NCBI GenBank assembly: GCA_021737275.1
Contig: JAIPEE010000005.1
Span: forward strand, 1-64,000
DNA length: 64,000 nucleotides
Direction of reading: 5' to 3'
DNA from: Desulfobacterales bacterium
GTDB lineage: Bacteria; Desulfobacterota; Desulfobacteria; Desulfobacterales; JAIPEE01
Positions 16,555 through 26,339 of this stretch are shown one piece after another; position 1 is the stretch's first letter, and every line of letters starts with the position of its first letter. The notes under the pieces were generated by a model. The model did not search any database. It had not been told where the DNA came from and worked only from the letters and a program-made list of their open reading frames with translations. The translations under genes and the position numbers were made by a program.

Positions 16555-18909
16555 ATGTTCTATAATGATATTTTGACTGATAGTTATTATTCAAGCTTTT
16601 TAAACTCCGCCAAAACATTATGGGATTCATTTACACCAGCTATCAACGATTTAGAATATAAATACATTTTAGTAGATTTAATGGTTGAATTTGAACCTTA
16701 TTTGTTGGGGAATCTCTTTATTGCAAAGTACCTCCAGAAAAGAGAAAATGTTAAAATTGCAGGAATCATGAGAGATTCTAATGCTCTTGAACGATGGAAG
16801 AATCTTTTATCTACTTTTGGTATTCAAGAAGTCTTTTTTTGTAACAGTGATATTGATTTTGATAAAAATAAATATTCAGAATTCATAGACTGTTTAAAGG
16901 ATGAAAAAGATATTAAAAAAGTAAGAAATAATATATTACAATTTAATATTAATGGTCTAGTTGTTGGAGACATCCTTTATGATTCATACCTTCGCGATAC
17001 AGGTTCATCTACTATAAATTATATTGATGATAAATTAATAAATTACATTTTTCAAACGATTAAGTATTATGAAGTTTATCAAAGAATATTTAACAACAAA
17101 AGCATCGTTGCAACGATATTAGGGCATACTGTTTATAATATGTATGGAATGTTAGCAAAAGTATCAATAAAAAATAATGTCGTTGTTTTTGGAAGAAAGC
17201 CTGGCTCCAGTCCTCTTACTATAAGACAATATTTTACTCCTGATGATCTCAAGGAACATGATCGTGGAATTAATAAGGATACCTTTGAATATATTTATCT
17301 TAATCATAAACACAAGGCTATAGATTTTGGAATTAATTATTTTAAAAATAGGCACAAAGGGCAAATGACTTCGAATACGCTTCAATACCTGCCCGGTGGT
17401 TATGGAAATGATAAAATAAAATATGATATTCATGAATTATCTACATTATTAGGAATAGATCCTGATAAACCTACTGTTTTTCTGATGTCTCACATATTAC
17501 CTGACTCAGTACACTGTGACAGGGGAATGTTACATAATGATTATTTTGAATGGCTTGAAGATACACTCGAAATTGTATCACATATCAAGCATGTCAATTG
17601 GGTTGTTAAAAGTCACCCTGAAAATAAACATTATCAAGTAAAAGGTGATGTTATTTCCGAGCTTACAAATACCTATTCAAATAAACATCCACATATCGTA
17701 TTAGCTCCTGAAAATATTAAAACTTCCTGTATTCATGATATCGCGCATGCAATTGTTACAGTTCGTGGAACTGCAGCAATCGAATTTTCAGCTAATGGAA
17801 TTCCATCTATTACTACAGGAATAAATTCTACATACTCATCTTTAGGCTTTACTATAGAACCAAAATCAAGAGATGAATATATAGTCATATTATCCAATAT
17901 TGATAGGTTGCAAAAGTTAGATCAAGAGAAGATCGACAGAGCTTTAACTTGCTGTTATTGCTATAATTACCTGAGTTTAGTGGATTGTGTCTTTGTACCT
18001 AATGTTTCCAATGTCTGGTGGGTTCAGTTTGATCTCAAATCGTTCTGGGAAAATGCTAGTTCAGCGATTAATAATAACACCATCGAAATGGACCCATTAT
18101 ATCAAAATTTCAATATTCTATGTGACAATAAACTTACACATTTAATGAAATATGATGAATTGCACAGCCGATTAGAAATTGGTGAAAAAGAAGTGCAAGT
18201 TGATGATGTTTTCCTTTTAATTGGTCAATCAAATATGGAGGGAATGGGTAATTTAGATGAAGTTGAAATGATATCCCATGATAATGTTTTTATGTTGAGA
18301 AATGGAAAATGGATTGTTGCAGAAGAACCAATTCACAATATGCGATCAAATATCACAACAAAATCCGGGATTGGTCTTGGTATGAGTTTCGCTATGGAAA
18401 TCGCTAAAAACAACCCAAACAAAAAAATTGGGCTCGTTCCATGTGACAGTGGAGGTTCATTTCTTGACAAATGGGAAAGAGGCTCTGATCTTTATAATTA
18501 TGCACTTAGGATGACAAAGATTGCCATGAAGACTGGAACTTTGAAAGGGATTTTATGGCTTCAGGGAGAAGGTGACTGCACTAAGGAAGAATGGGCTAAA
18601 TCGTATTACCAACGATTTGTCGGCTTTATCGCCGCATTTAAAAATGACCTTGGCATATCCAGTACACCTATCCTTATTGGGCAATTAGGCGATTTTTTAA
18701 ATAACCATCAAAACTATAAATTTCTTTCTATTGTCAACAAAGCTCTAAAGTTAGCTTCTCAGAGCATACCAAAATGCGGTTATGTCAGTTCAACAGGGCT
18801 TTCTGATAAAGGTGATTCAATACATTTTAATTCAAATTCATTACGTACTCTCGGCATAAGGTATGCCGAAGAATATTTTAGAATTACCTCTAATAATACC
18901 TACCAATAA
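16555..18909 (+). CDS. Glycosyltransferase-like protein fused to a SASA-type carbohydrate esterase
   Basis: A 784-residue fusion. Residues 1-530 resemble capsule/CDP-glycerol-type transferases: VVKSHPENKHY and TVRGTAAIEFSANGIPSITTG are the typical late motifs (HPE and a G-TAA-E loop). Residues 545-784 are a sialate O-acetylesterase (SASA) type esterase: LIGQSNMEGMG carries the catalytic Ser (about 558), WLQGEGD is conserved, and GDSIHF near residue 752 gives the Asp-His pair. The esterase could edit O-acetyl groups on the nonulosonic acid made by its neighbours (inference). It begins 6 bp after the sulfotransferase stop. Confidence 0.68.
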   Translation: MFYNDILTDSYYSSFLNSAKTLWDSFTPAINDLEYKYILVDLMVEFEPYLLGNLFIAKYLQKRENVKIAGIMRDSNALERWKNLLSTFGIQEVFFCNSDIDFDKNKYSEFIDCLKDEKDIKKVRNNILQFNINGLVVGDILYDSYLRDTGSSTINYIDDKLINYIFQTIKYYEVYQRIFNNKSIVATILGHTVYNMYGMLAKVSIKNNVVVFGRKPGSSPLTIRQYFTPDDLKEHDRGINKDTFEYIYLNHKHKAIDFGINYFKNRHKGQMTSNTLQYLPGGYGNDKIKYDIHELSTLLGIDPDKPTVFLMSHILPDSVHCDRGMLHNDYFEWLEDTLEIVSHIKHVNWVVKSHPENKHYQVKGDVISELTNTYSNKHPHIVLAPENIKTSCIHDIAHAIVTVRGTAAIEFSANGIPSITTGINSTYSSLGFTIEPKSRDEYIVILSNIDRLQKLDQEKIDRALTCCYCYNYLSLVDCVFVPNVSNVWWVQFDLKSFWENASSAINNNTIEMDPLYQNFNILCDNKLTHLMKYDELHSRLEIGEKEVQVDDVFLLIGQSNMEGMGNLDEVEMISHDNVFMLRNGKWIVAEEPIHNMRSNITTKSGIGLGMSFAMEIAKNNPNKKIGLVPCDSGGSFLDKWERGSDLYNYALRMTKIAMKTGTLKGILWLQGEGDCTKEEWAKSYYQRFVGFIAAFKNDLGISSTPILIGQLGDFLNNHQNYKFLSIVNKALKLASQSIPKCGYVSSTGLSDKGDSIHFNSNSLRTLGIRYAEEYFRITSNNTYQ

Positions 18910-18939
18910 TTTTAACTATAATCATTATTATTTAATACT

Positions 18940-19938
18940 ATGCCAAAAATATTAGTTACAGGTGCTGATGGTTTTATTGGCAGTCATCTAACTGAAATGT
19001 TGATAGAAAATGGTTTTGACGTAAAAGCATTCGTTTATTACAATTCTTTTAATTCATTCGGATGGTTGGATACACTTCCTATACATTCCATTAAAAACCT
19101 TGAAGTTTTTGCTGGTGATATCAGAGACCCCCATGGCGTATCTAAAGCCCTTAAGGATTGTAATATTGTATTACATTTAGCTGCTCTTATTGGAATTCCA
19201 TATTCATACCATTCACCAAGCACATATATCGACACAAACGTTAAAGGCACACTAAATGTTTTGCAGGCTGCCAGAGATCATAACATAGATAAGGTTGTTG
19301 TAACTTCGACCAGTGAAGTATATGGAACGGCTCAATATGTTCCAATTAATGAAAATCATCCACTTCAAGCTCAATCTCCATATGCAGCCTCAAAAGCTTC
19401 AGCTGATCATTTGGCATTATCCTACTTTAGATCTTTTGATACGCCTGTCACTGTAATAAGACCTTTCAACACTTATGGCCCAAGACAATCTGCCCGTGCT
19501 GTTATTCCAACAATAATAACTCAGCTTTTAAATGGTAAAACTGAAATTGAACTTGGATCGTTGCACCCAACAAGAGATTTTACATTTGTAAAAGATACAG
19601 CTCGGGGATTTATAAGTGCTATAAATTCAAATAATAGCTTTGGTGAAGTTATTAATCTTGGCAGTAATTTCGAAATATCAATAGGTGATTTGGCATATAC
19701 CGTTGCAAATTTATTAAAAATTAATATCAATATTAAATCAGATTCAATTAGAGAAAGACCCGTAAAAAGTGAAGTTGAAAGACTGTTTGCAGATGCATCT
19801 AAAGCAAATAATTTATTAAACTGGGAACCTAAGTTTGGTGGTCTTGCAGGTTTGAAAAAAGGTCTGGAAATAACAATAAAGTGGTTTAGTGATTCTAATA
19901 ACCTCAGTAAATACAAACATGAACAATACAATATCTGA
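18940..19938 (+). CDS. legB: LegB-type sugar-nucleotide 4,6-dehydratase
   Basis: First committed enzyme of legionaminic acid synthesis, dehydrating (GDP- or UDP-)GlcNAc to the 4-keto-6-deoxy sugar. It is an extended SDR: LVTGADGFIGSHLTEML at residues 5-21, TSTSEVYGTA, and YAASKASAD with catalytic Tyr-Lys. The AFVYYNSFNSFGWLD signature near residue 30 is typical of LegB proteins. Length 332. The next gene, legC, overlaps its end by 20 bp. Confidence 0.87.
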   Translation: MPKILVTGADGFIGSHLTEMLIENGFDVKAFVYYNSFNSFGWLDTLPIHSIKNLEVFAGDIRDPHGVSKALKDCNIVLHLAALIGIPYSYHSPSTYIDTNVKGTLNVLQAARDHNIDKVVVTSTSEVYGTAQYVPINENHPLQAQSPYAASKASADHLALSYFRSFDTPVTVIRPFNTYGPRQSARAVIPTIITQLLNGKTEIELGSLHPTRDFTFVKDTARGFISAINSNNSFGEVINLGSNFEISIGDLAYTVANLLKININIKSDSIRERPVKSEVERLFADASKANNLLNWEPKFGGLAGLKKGLEITIKWFSDSNNLSKYKHEQYNI

Positions 19939-21100
19939 TAAAATAACAACTATTCTCAAGGAATTATTTCCTGAGGGTGCTAACTTACATGAACCATCAT
20001 TTGATGGCAATGAGAAAGAATATTTATGTGATTGTATAAACTCTACTTTTGTTTCTTCGGTCGGCAAATATGTTGATAAATTTGAAGATTTGCTTATTCA
20101 GTATACTGGCTCTAAATACGCTATAGCGGTTACAAACGGCACTGCAGCAGTTCATCTTTGCCTTATTGTATGTGGCGTCAAAAGAAACGATGAAGTTCTT
20201 ATCCCTGCTTTAAATTTTATTGCTGCTGCTAATGCTATTTCATATTGTGGTGCTGTTCCACATTTTATTGACAGCTCTTTTGAAACACTTGGTGTTTGCC
20301 CAAACAAGTTATCCGATTATTTGAAATTGATATCAGAGAAAAAAGAAGACGGTTTTACCTACAATAAAAATACAGGAAGAAGAATCAAAGCCTGCGTTCC
20401 AATGCATACTTTTGGACATGCTGTAGATGTTGAAAATCTGATGGATTTATGTAGTCGATATAATATTACAATGATAGAAGACGCGGCGGAGTCTATTGGC
20501 TCATTTTATAAAGGTCAGCATTTGGGAAATTTTGGCCTTGTTTCTGCTTTAAGTTTTAACGGAAACAAAACGATTACATGCGGTGGAGGTGGTGCAGTTT
20601 TAACAAATAATAAAAGTATAGCAGCACTTGCAAAACATATTTCTAGCACCGCAAAAATAACCCACTCATGGAAGTGTTATCACGATATGACCGGATACAA
20701 TTATAGAATGCCTAACTTAAATGCCGCATTAGGATGTGCTCAAATTGAACAAATTGATATACTAATAAAACAAAAACGGGAACTTGCTAATTTCTATTCT
20801 AATTTATTTAAAAATAATGATGATGTTATTTTTTTTACAGAACCTGAAAATTCTAAAAGCAACTATTGGCTAAATGCTATTATTTTAAATATTGAAGATA
20901 TTAACCTCAGAAATTTAGTTTTAGATAAATCCAAAAATACAAACATTATGATCCGCCCGGTTTGGGATCTTTTAAACAGTTTACCAATGTATAAACACTC
21001 TCCATCAATGGATCTTTCAGTAGCTGAAAGCTTAGAGAAAAGATTAATTTGCTTACCCAGTTCTTCTTTTTTGATAAACAAGATAAATGCATCCTATTAA
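19919..21100 (+). CDS. legC: LegC-type PLP-dependent sugar aminotransferase
   Basis: Aminates the 4-keto sugar from LegB (DegT/DnrJ/EryC1 family). TNGTAAVHLCL binds PLP phosphate, EDAAESIGS is the usual Asp region, and SFNGNKTITCGGGG carries the Schiff-base Lys (about residue 218). The N-terminal LHEPSFDGNEKEYL is typical of LegC. ATG 19919 is preferred over an upstream TTG at 19889. It overlaps legB by 20 bp and legG by 14 bp, so the three are translated as a tight unit. Confidence 0.87.
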   Translation: MNNTISDKITTILKELFPEGANLHEPSFDGNEKEYLCDCINSTFVSSVGKYVDKFEDLLIQYTGSKYAIAVTNGTAAVHLCLIVCGVKRNDEVLIPALNFIAAANAISYCGAVPHFIDSSFETLGVCPNKLSDYLKLISEKKEDGFTYNKNTGRRIKACVPMHTFGHAVDVENLMDLCSRYNITMIEDAAESIGSFYKGQHLGNFGLVSALSFNGNKTITCGGGGAVLTNNKSIAALAKHISSTAKITHSWKCYHDMTGYNYRMPNLNAALGCAQIEQIDILIKQKRELANFYSNLFKNNDDVIFFTEPENSKSNYWLNAIILNIEDINLRNLVLDKSKNTNIMIRPVWDLLNSLPMYKHSPSMDLSVAESLEKRLICLPSSSFLINKINASY

Positions 21101-22259
21101 ACGAATTTGTATTGTAACAGGTACTCGAGCTGAATATGGCCTTTTATACTGGTTAATAAAGTATATCGAGGAAGATTCTTTTCTGGACCTGCAGTTAATT
21201 GTTACCGGTACTCATTTATCTGAACAATATGGCCATACTGTAGACAAGATTATTGAGGATGGTTTTGGTATAAGTGATAAAATAGAGATACCGCTAAGGA
21301 ATAATTGCGGTACAGATATTTCCAAAGCCGTTTCAAATGTCATTGATCGTATCTCAAATAGTTATAATCAATTAAATCCGGATATAGTTATCTTATTGGG
21401 TGATCGGTATGAAATTTTTGGAGCAGCTGTTTCTGCCTTTATAAATAAAATACCGATAGCGCACATTCATGGCGGTGAGGTTACTGAAGGTTCTCTTGAT
21501 GACGGTTTCCGCCACTCAATATCCAAAATGGCATCTATTCACTTTACTTCTACTGAGACCTATAGACACAGGTTAATTAACATGGGTGAAAATCCAGATA
21601 GAGTTTTCAATTTTGGTGCCATAGGGTTGGATAATATCCGTAAATTAAATTTAAAATCCTGCGCTGAATTAGAATCTGATCTTGGGTTTAGTTTTTCAGA
21701 AAAAACGGCACTAATAACCTATCATCCGGTTACATTAATTAAGTTGTCTTTTGAAAAGCAAATTGACAATTTATTGACTGCAATTTCCCAATTTAATTTT
21801 AACTCAATTTTTACGATGCCAAATGCTGACGAGGGAAGTGATTTAATTCAAAATAAAATTTCCCAATTCACGTCGGTTAATAAAGATACCAGCTTGTTAA
21901 TAAAATCTATGGGACAATTAAATTATCTTTCAGCCCTAAAGTATATTAATATTATGATCGGAAATTCATCCAGTGGAATCATTGAGTCACCTTTTTTCAA
22001 TCTGCCTGTTGTTAATATTGGAAATCGACAAAAGGGTCGTATTTGCTGTGAAAATATTTTTAATTGTAATCAAGATGTTAATAGTATCATCTCAGCTATT
22101 AGATCTGCTTTAAGTTATAAAAATTCCAATATGAAGAATCCTTATGGTGATGAAGAGGTGAGCAGCAAAATATTCAACCTTCTAAAAACATTAAATATTA
22201 ATAACTCTTTTCTAAAAAAAGGTTTTTATGACGTCTCAACTTTTCACTCTTTAAGTTAA
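21087..22259 (+). CDS. legG: Hydrolysing UDP-sugar 2-epimerase (LegG/NeuC family)
   Basis: Hydrolyses and inverts the NDP-diacetamido sugar to free 2,4-diacetamido-2,4,6-trideoxymannose. The family signatures are IVTGTRAEYGLLYW (residues 8-21), LGDRYEIFGAAVSA, HIHGGEVTEGSLDD and GNSSSGIIESPFF. At 390 residues it is full length. It lies between legC and legI, the expected partners, which argues for LegG rather than sialic-acid NeuC. Confidence 0.88.
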   Translation: MHPIKRICIVTGTRAEYGLLYWLIKYIEEDSFLDLQLIVTGTHLSEQYGHTVDKIIEDGFGISDKIEIPLRNNCGTDISKAVSNVIDRISNSYNQLNPDIVILLGDRYEIFGAAVSAFINKIPIAHIHGGEVTEGSLDDGFRHSISKMASIHFTSTETYRHRLINMGENPDRVFNFGAIGLDNIRKLNLKSCAELESDLGFSFSEKTALITYHPVTLIKLSFEKQIDNLLTAISQFNFNSIFTMPNADEGSDLIQNKISQFTSVNKDTSLLIKSMGQLNYLSALKYINIMIGNSSSGIIESPFFNLPVVNIGNRQKGRICCENIFNCNQDVNSIISAIRSALSYKNSNMKNPYGDEEVSSKIFNLLKTLNINNSFLKKGFYDVSTFHSLS

Positions 22260-22270
22260 TTATATAAGTT

Positions 22271-23371
22271 ATGAAAAAGCATAGTATTTCAACCTCACCA
22301 AATCACGTTTTTATAATTGCCGAAGCCGGTGTAAACCACAATGGTTCAGTCGCATTAGCCAAAAAACTGATTGATATCGCCGCAGAAGCAGGTGCAGATG
22401 CCATAAAATTTCAAACTTATAAAACAGAAGAATTATTATCTAAAAATGCACCCAAAGCGGCTTATCAGAATAAAAATACGCCCTTAAATGAATCTCAGTT
22501 TGAAATGCTTAAGAATTATGAATTAGATTCAAAAGCACATTATGAATTATTCAAATATTCCCAGAGAAAAAAAATATCGTTTATTTCATCTCCTTTTGAT
22601 AATGAAAGTATTGATCTACTATCCCAAATTGGTGTTGATTTTATCAAGATTGCTTCTGGAGAAATTATAAATGCGCCTCTTTTATTAAAAGCTTCAAGAA
22701 CCCATATTCCAATTATATTATCAACCGGAATGGCAACTTTAGGAGAAATAGAATCCGCGTTGTCAATTATAGCATTTGGAAGAATTCATGAATCATCTTA
22801 CCCAACAGGAACTTCACTTGTAAACACTTACCACTCTTCTGATGCACAAAATATTTTAAAAGAAAACGTCAGTATTCTTCATTGTACAACAGACTATCCG
22901 GCATCATTTGAACATACAAACCTACATACCATTCGATCATTATCAGACACTTTTGGATTAAAAACCGGATTTTCTGATCATACAAAAGGTATAGCTATTT
23001 CAATAGCGGCAGTAGCATGCGGCGCAAGAATTATAGAAAAACACATAACTACAGATAAAACCTTACCAGGCCCGGACCACTCTGCTTCCATTGAGCCAAA
23101 TGATCTTAAAAATATGGTTTTAAGCATAAGACAGGTTGAAAAATCATTGGGTTCTATCCAAAAACAAATTTCAACCCCAGAATTAACAAACCGTTTAATT
23201 GTCCGTAAAAGTATTATGGCTTCACGTAAAATTAAAAAAGGTGACATTTTCACAGACAAAAATCTATTAATAAAGCGGCCTGGAAACGGAATTTCACCTC
23301 TCAAATATTGGGATTTGATTGGGAAAACATCATCTAAAAGCTATAATGTTGATGATTTAATAATTGATTAA
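22271..23371 (+). CDS. legI: Legionaminic acid synthase (NeuB/LegI family)
   Basis: Condenses the free diacetamido sugar with phosphoenolpyruvate to give N,N'-diacetyllegionaminic acid. AEAGVNHNGSVALAKKLID opens the NeuB TIM barrel, with DAIKFQTYKTEELL, ASGEI and FSDHTKGIAISIAA following. The last 65 residues form the antifreeze-like SAF domain (RKSIMASRKIKKGDIF). Length 366. The neighbours legB, legC and legG suggest legionaminic rather than neuraminic acid, though the family alone does not decide. Confidence 0.88.
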   Translation: MKKHSISTSPNHVFIIAEAGVNHNGSVALAKKLIDIAAEAGADAIKFQTYKTEELLSKNAPKAAYQNKNTPLNESQFEMLKNYELDSKAHYELFKYSQRKKISFISSPFDNESIDLLSQIGVDFIKIASGEIINAPLLLKASRTHIPIILSTGMATLGEIESALSIIAFGRIHESSYPTGTSLVNTYHSSDAQNILKENVSILHCTTDYPASFEHTNLHTIRSLSDTFGLKTGFSDHTKGIAISIAAVACGARIIEKHITTDKTLPGPDHSASIEPNDLKNMVLSIRQVEKSLGSIQKQISTPELTNRLIVRKSIMASRKIKKGDIFTDKNLLIKRPGNGISPLKYWDLIGKTSSKSYNVDDLIID

Positions 23372-23422
23372 ACCTTTTCAAGTTCCATATCAATAAAACA
23401 AATAAATAATTTAGGTGATGAA

Positions 23423-24511
23423 ATGGTAGAACTTCAATATTTAATTTCAGAAAGCAATATTACAATTAAAGCAGCATGGCGCTTAATCAACAATAATAAA
23501 AAAAAAGTATTATTTATTGTTGATAAAGAAAGCAGAATAATTGGTGCAATTTCTGATGGAGATGTAAGAAGATGGATTCTTTCAGGTAAAAGTATTTGTG
23601 AGCCGGTAACTGAAATCATGAATGCCAATCCAGTTATTGCTAAATTTTCTGATTCAAAAGAATCGATCAAATTCCTTATGATAAGATGTAACATTGATAG
23701 CGTTCCAATAGTAGATGAAAATAATGTTATTCTTGATGTTGTTTCTCTGCATGACCTAATGAAGAATGAGCGTTCAAATGAATTAAAAAAAGAAAATATA
23801 GATGTTCCTGTTGTAATTATGGCAGGTGGAATGGGGACAAGATTATCACCCTTTACTAAAGTTTTACCGAAACCTTTGATACCGATACATGACAAACCTA
23901 TCATTGATATTATTATAGATCGTTTTCTGGCTTACTCTGTTAATACTTTTCATATATCTGTACATTATAAAGCAAATATGATTAAGGCCTATTTTCAGGA
24001 TAACAACAGGCCTTATAATATTAGCTTTATTGAAGAGGCCACGCCATTAGGCACGGGTGGTGCACTTTATTTATTAAAAGAACAAATTGATTCAACTTTT
24101 TTTGTAACAAACTGTGATATTTTGGTTGATTCTAATTATGCCGATATTCTGAATTTTCACAGACAGAATAATAATAAAATTACTTTGGTTTGTTCAATGA
24201 AACATATCAAAATTCCTTATGGCGTAGTAAAAACAGAAAATAGTGGTGAACTTAAAAATATTGATGAAAAACCCGAATCTGACTTCTTGATAAATACAGG
24301 CATGTATGTTTTGGAACCTGATATTATTGACATGCTCTCTGCTAATCAATTCATTCATATAACTGATATTATTGAAAATGCAAAACAGTCCGGTATGAAA
24401 ATTGGTGTTTTTCCAATCCCTGATGAAGCGTGGATGGATATTGGACAAATGGAAGAATACCAGACTGTTTTAAGAAAATTTGAAACAAATATCACACAAA
24501 AATCGGCTTAA
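23423..24511 (+). CDS. ptmE: CBS-domain sugar-1-phosphate nucleotidyltransferase (PtmE-like)
   Basis: Residues 1-120 are a pair of CBS domains (LFIVDKESRIIGAISDGDVRRWI, then VPIVDENNVILDVVSLHDL). Residues 128-362 are a nucleotidyltransferase, with MAGGMGTRLSPFTKVLPKP as the NTP loop and TNCDILVD as the metal-binding strand. This architecture matches Campylobacter PtmE, which makes GDP-glucosamine for the GDP-linked legionaminic route. That implies LegB here uses a GDP-sugar (inference). AGGTGATGAA precedes the ATG. Confidence 0.8.
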   Translation: MVELQYLISESNITIKAAWRLINNNKKKVLFIVDKESRIIGAISDGDVRRWILSGKSICEPVTEIMNANPVIAKFSDSKESIKFLMIRCNIDSVPIVDENNVILDVVSLHDLMKNERSNELKKENIDVPVVIMAGGMGTRLSPFTKVLPKPLIPIHDKPIIDIIIDRFLAYSVNTFHISVHYKANMIKAYFQDNNRPYNISFIEEATPLGTGGALYLLKEQIDSTFFVTNCDILVDSNYADILNFHRQNNNKITLVCSMKHIKIPYGVVKTENSGELKNIDEKPESDFLINTGMYVLEPDIIDMLSANQFIHITDIIENAKQSGMKIGVFPIPDEAWMDIGQMEEYQTVLRKFETNITQKSA

Positions 24512-24527
24512 TATATTTTTATTATTT

Positions 24528-25166
24528 ATGGACTCAATTGTATTAATAGGCGCTGGCGGGCATTGCAAAGTAGTAGCAGAAGCCCTTCATACAAATAATG
24601 CATATAAAATTGCAGGCATCTTCGATAATGAGAATAAAACACATGGACCTTGTAATATTTTAATTATAGGGAAAGATGATGATGCAAAATCATTTTATTC
24701 TAATAATATACAAAGAGCTTTCCTGACAATAGTCGGTTTAGGCATTAATGATATAAGAAAACAACTTTTTAAGTATTATTCAGATATTGGTTACTCTTTC
24801 CCTATTATTCAGCATTCAAAAGCAATAGTATCCAAAACAACCAAAATTGGTGAAGGTACTTTTATTGCTGCAGGGTCTATTATCGGTCCGGATGTAATAA
24901 TAGGTAAAAATGCAATTATTAATTCAGGTGCGATTATCGACCATGACTGCAATGTTGGTGATTATTCACATATAGCACCAGGGTCGATATTATGTGGTGA
25001 TGTATTAATTGGAAACAGCACTCATATCGGATCCGGATCAAATATTATACAGGGTATATCAATAGGTAGTAACACAATTATAGGAGCAGGAAGCGTTGTA
25101 GTTAAAAATATACCTGAAAATGTTTTAGCATATGGCAACCCATGTAGAATAATTAAATACCTTTAG
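24528..25166 (+). CDS. NeuD/PglD-like sugar acetyltransferase (probable LegH role)
   Basis: A 212-residue protein with an N-terminal Rossmann-like segment (IVLIGAGGHCKVVAEAL) and a C-terminal left-handed beta-helix of hexapeptide repeats (IGEGTFIAAGSIIGPDVIIG onward), ending NIPENVLAYGNPCRII. The NeuD family N- or O-acetylates nonulosonic acid intermediates. In this cluster it is the only candidate for the 4-N-acetylation step between LegC and LegG. ATG 24528 is used; an upstream TTG would extend into the preceding gene. Confidence 0.8.
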   Translation: MDSIVLIGAGGHCKVVAEALHTNNAYKIAGIFDNENKTHGPCNILIIGKDDDAKSFYSNNIQRAFLTIVGLGINDIRKQLFKYYSDIGYSFPIIQHSKAIVSKTTKIGEGTFIAAGSIIGPDVIIGKNAIINSGAIIDHDCNVGDYSHIAPGSILCGDVLIGNSTHIGSGSNIIQGISIGSNTIIGAGSVVVKNIPENVLAYGNPCRIIKYL

Positions 25167-25204
25167 CTTTCAAATAATTATTATTGTATCTAACGAATTA
25201 TCCT

Positions 25205-26332
25205 ATGGAAAAAACTGACTCATATTTGAATAAAATTAAGTGCCCGGAATGTAATGTTTATTCGAATAACAACATTTTTTGCCATAATTGCAGATACCCG
25301 CTTAAAGTTCTAAAATTATCTGATTATAAGAATCAAGACTTTGTTAATTTTCTTAACCATCTTCATTGTGTTTTAAAAGTTTTTAATCAAATCGATTTCA
25401 AAGATACTTTTTTAGATCAAATATTTCATGAATTGTTTGTAATGGATTGGCTGCGCCCTGAATCTGCAATATTTAATTTTATGCAACTAAAGTCGCTTCA
25501 TAAATACAGATCATATTTCCATTATCCCACCCTTGACATGGGATGTGGGAATGGTCTTATTTCATCAATTTTCTTTGGTGGAAAGTTAAATTTTGATTTT
25601 GACAATTACGGCTCAATAGATCTTTCGAATACAGATGTTTATAATTCTCATACTGGATCGAATATAAATATTTTATCTAAAAAACCATCGCCAATTGGAT
25701 ATGGTATTGACATTAAAGTTAATTCTATAAACAATGCTAAAGATTTAAATGTTTTTGATGACCTTAATGTTGGAGATATACGAAACCTGCCGTTTGAAAA
25801 CAATTCGGTCAGTACAGTTTTTTCAAATATGATCGATGATATAAAAGATGATGATTTATCTCAAACCTTTAAAGAAATATATCGCGTATTAAGACCAGAT
25901 CAATATGTAATATTCACCTCTCCTTCTGAAGATTATCGAAATAGTCTATTTTACTATCCGGAAATTATCCGCTTAATCAAAGCCGATAAAGCCGATAAAG
26001 CTCAGCAATATAAACAATATGATAGAGGCAGATCTCATTGGTTGCCACGAACAACAACTTTTTGGAAGGATTTTCTTGAAGTGCACTCATTTAAACTTGA
26101 AGTTTGCGAATCTTTTTTAGATGACCGACTATTAAAAATATGGGACGTTGGTTTAAGGCCTTTTTTCCCAAAGCTTCTTGAAATAAGAAATGAATTTAAC
26201 AACAATAATATGTTAAGAGAACTTAAATCTGTAATTGTTGAAATATTTGAAAATTATTTTTTTAATATAGTAAATAAGCCACTTAACAATAAATCCTCAT
26301 TTTTAATTATAATTGCTAAAAAGATCGGGTAA
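25205..26332 (+). CDS. Zinc-ribbon class I SAM-dependent methyltransferase
   Basis: A 375-residue protein. It opens with a four-cysteine zinc ribbon (CPECNVYSNNNIFCHNC, residues 12-28). A Rossmann methyltransferase domain follows (LDMGCGNGLISSIFF near 114, then LPFENNSVSTVFSNMIDD). The KADKADKAQ stretch near residue 260 is a 9-bp tandem duplication. ATG 25205 is chosen over a TTG at 25184. Its position inside the legionaminic cassette suggests sugar O- or N-methylation; the substrate is unknown. Confidence 0.68.
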   Translation: MEKTDSYLNKIKCPECNVYSNNNIFCHNCRYPLKVLKLSDYKNQDFVNFLNHLHCVLKVFNQIDFKDTFLDQIFHELFVMDWLRPESAIFNFMQLKSLHKYRSYFHYPTLDMGCGNGLISSIFFGGKLNFDFDNYGSIDLSNTDVYNSHTGSNINILSKKPSPIGYGIDIKVNSINNAKDLNVFDDLNVGDIRNLPFENNSVSTVFSNMIDDIKDDDLSQTFKEIYRVLRPDQYVIFTSPSEDYRNSLFYYPEIIRLIKADKADKAQQYKQYDRGRSHWLPRTTTFWKDFLEVHSFKLEVCESFLDDRLLKIWDVGLRPFFPKLLEIRNEFNNNNMLRELKSVIVEIFENYFFNIVNKPLNNKSSFLIIIAKKIG

Positions 26333-26339
26333 TAAAACT

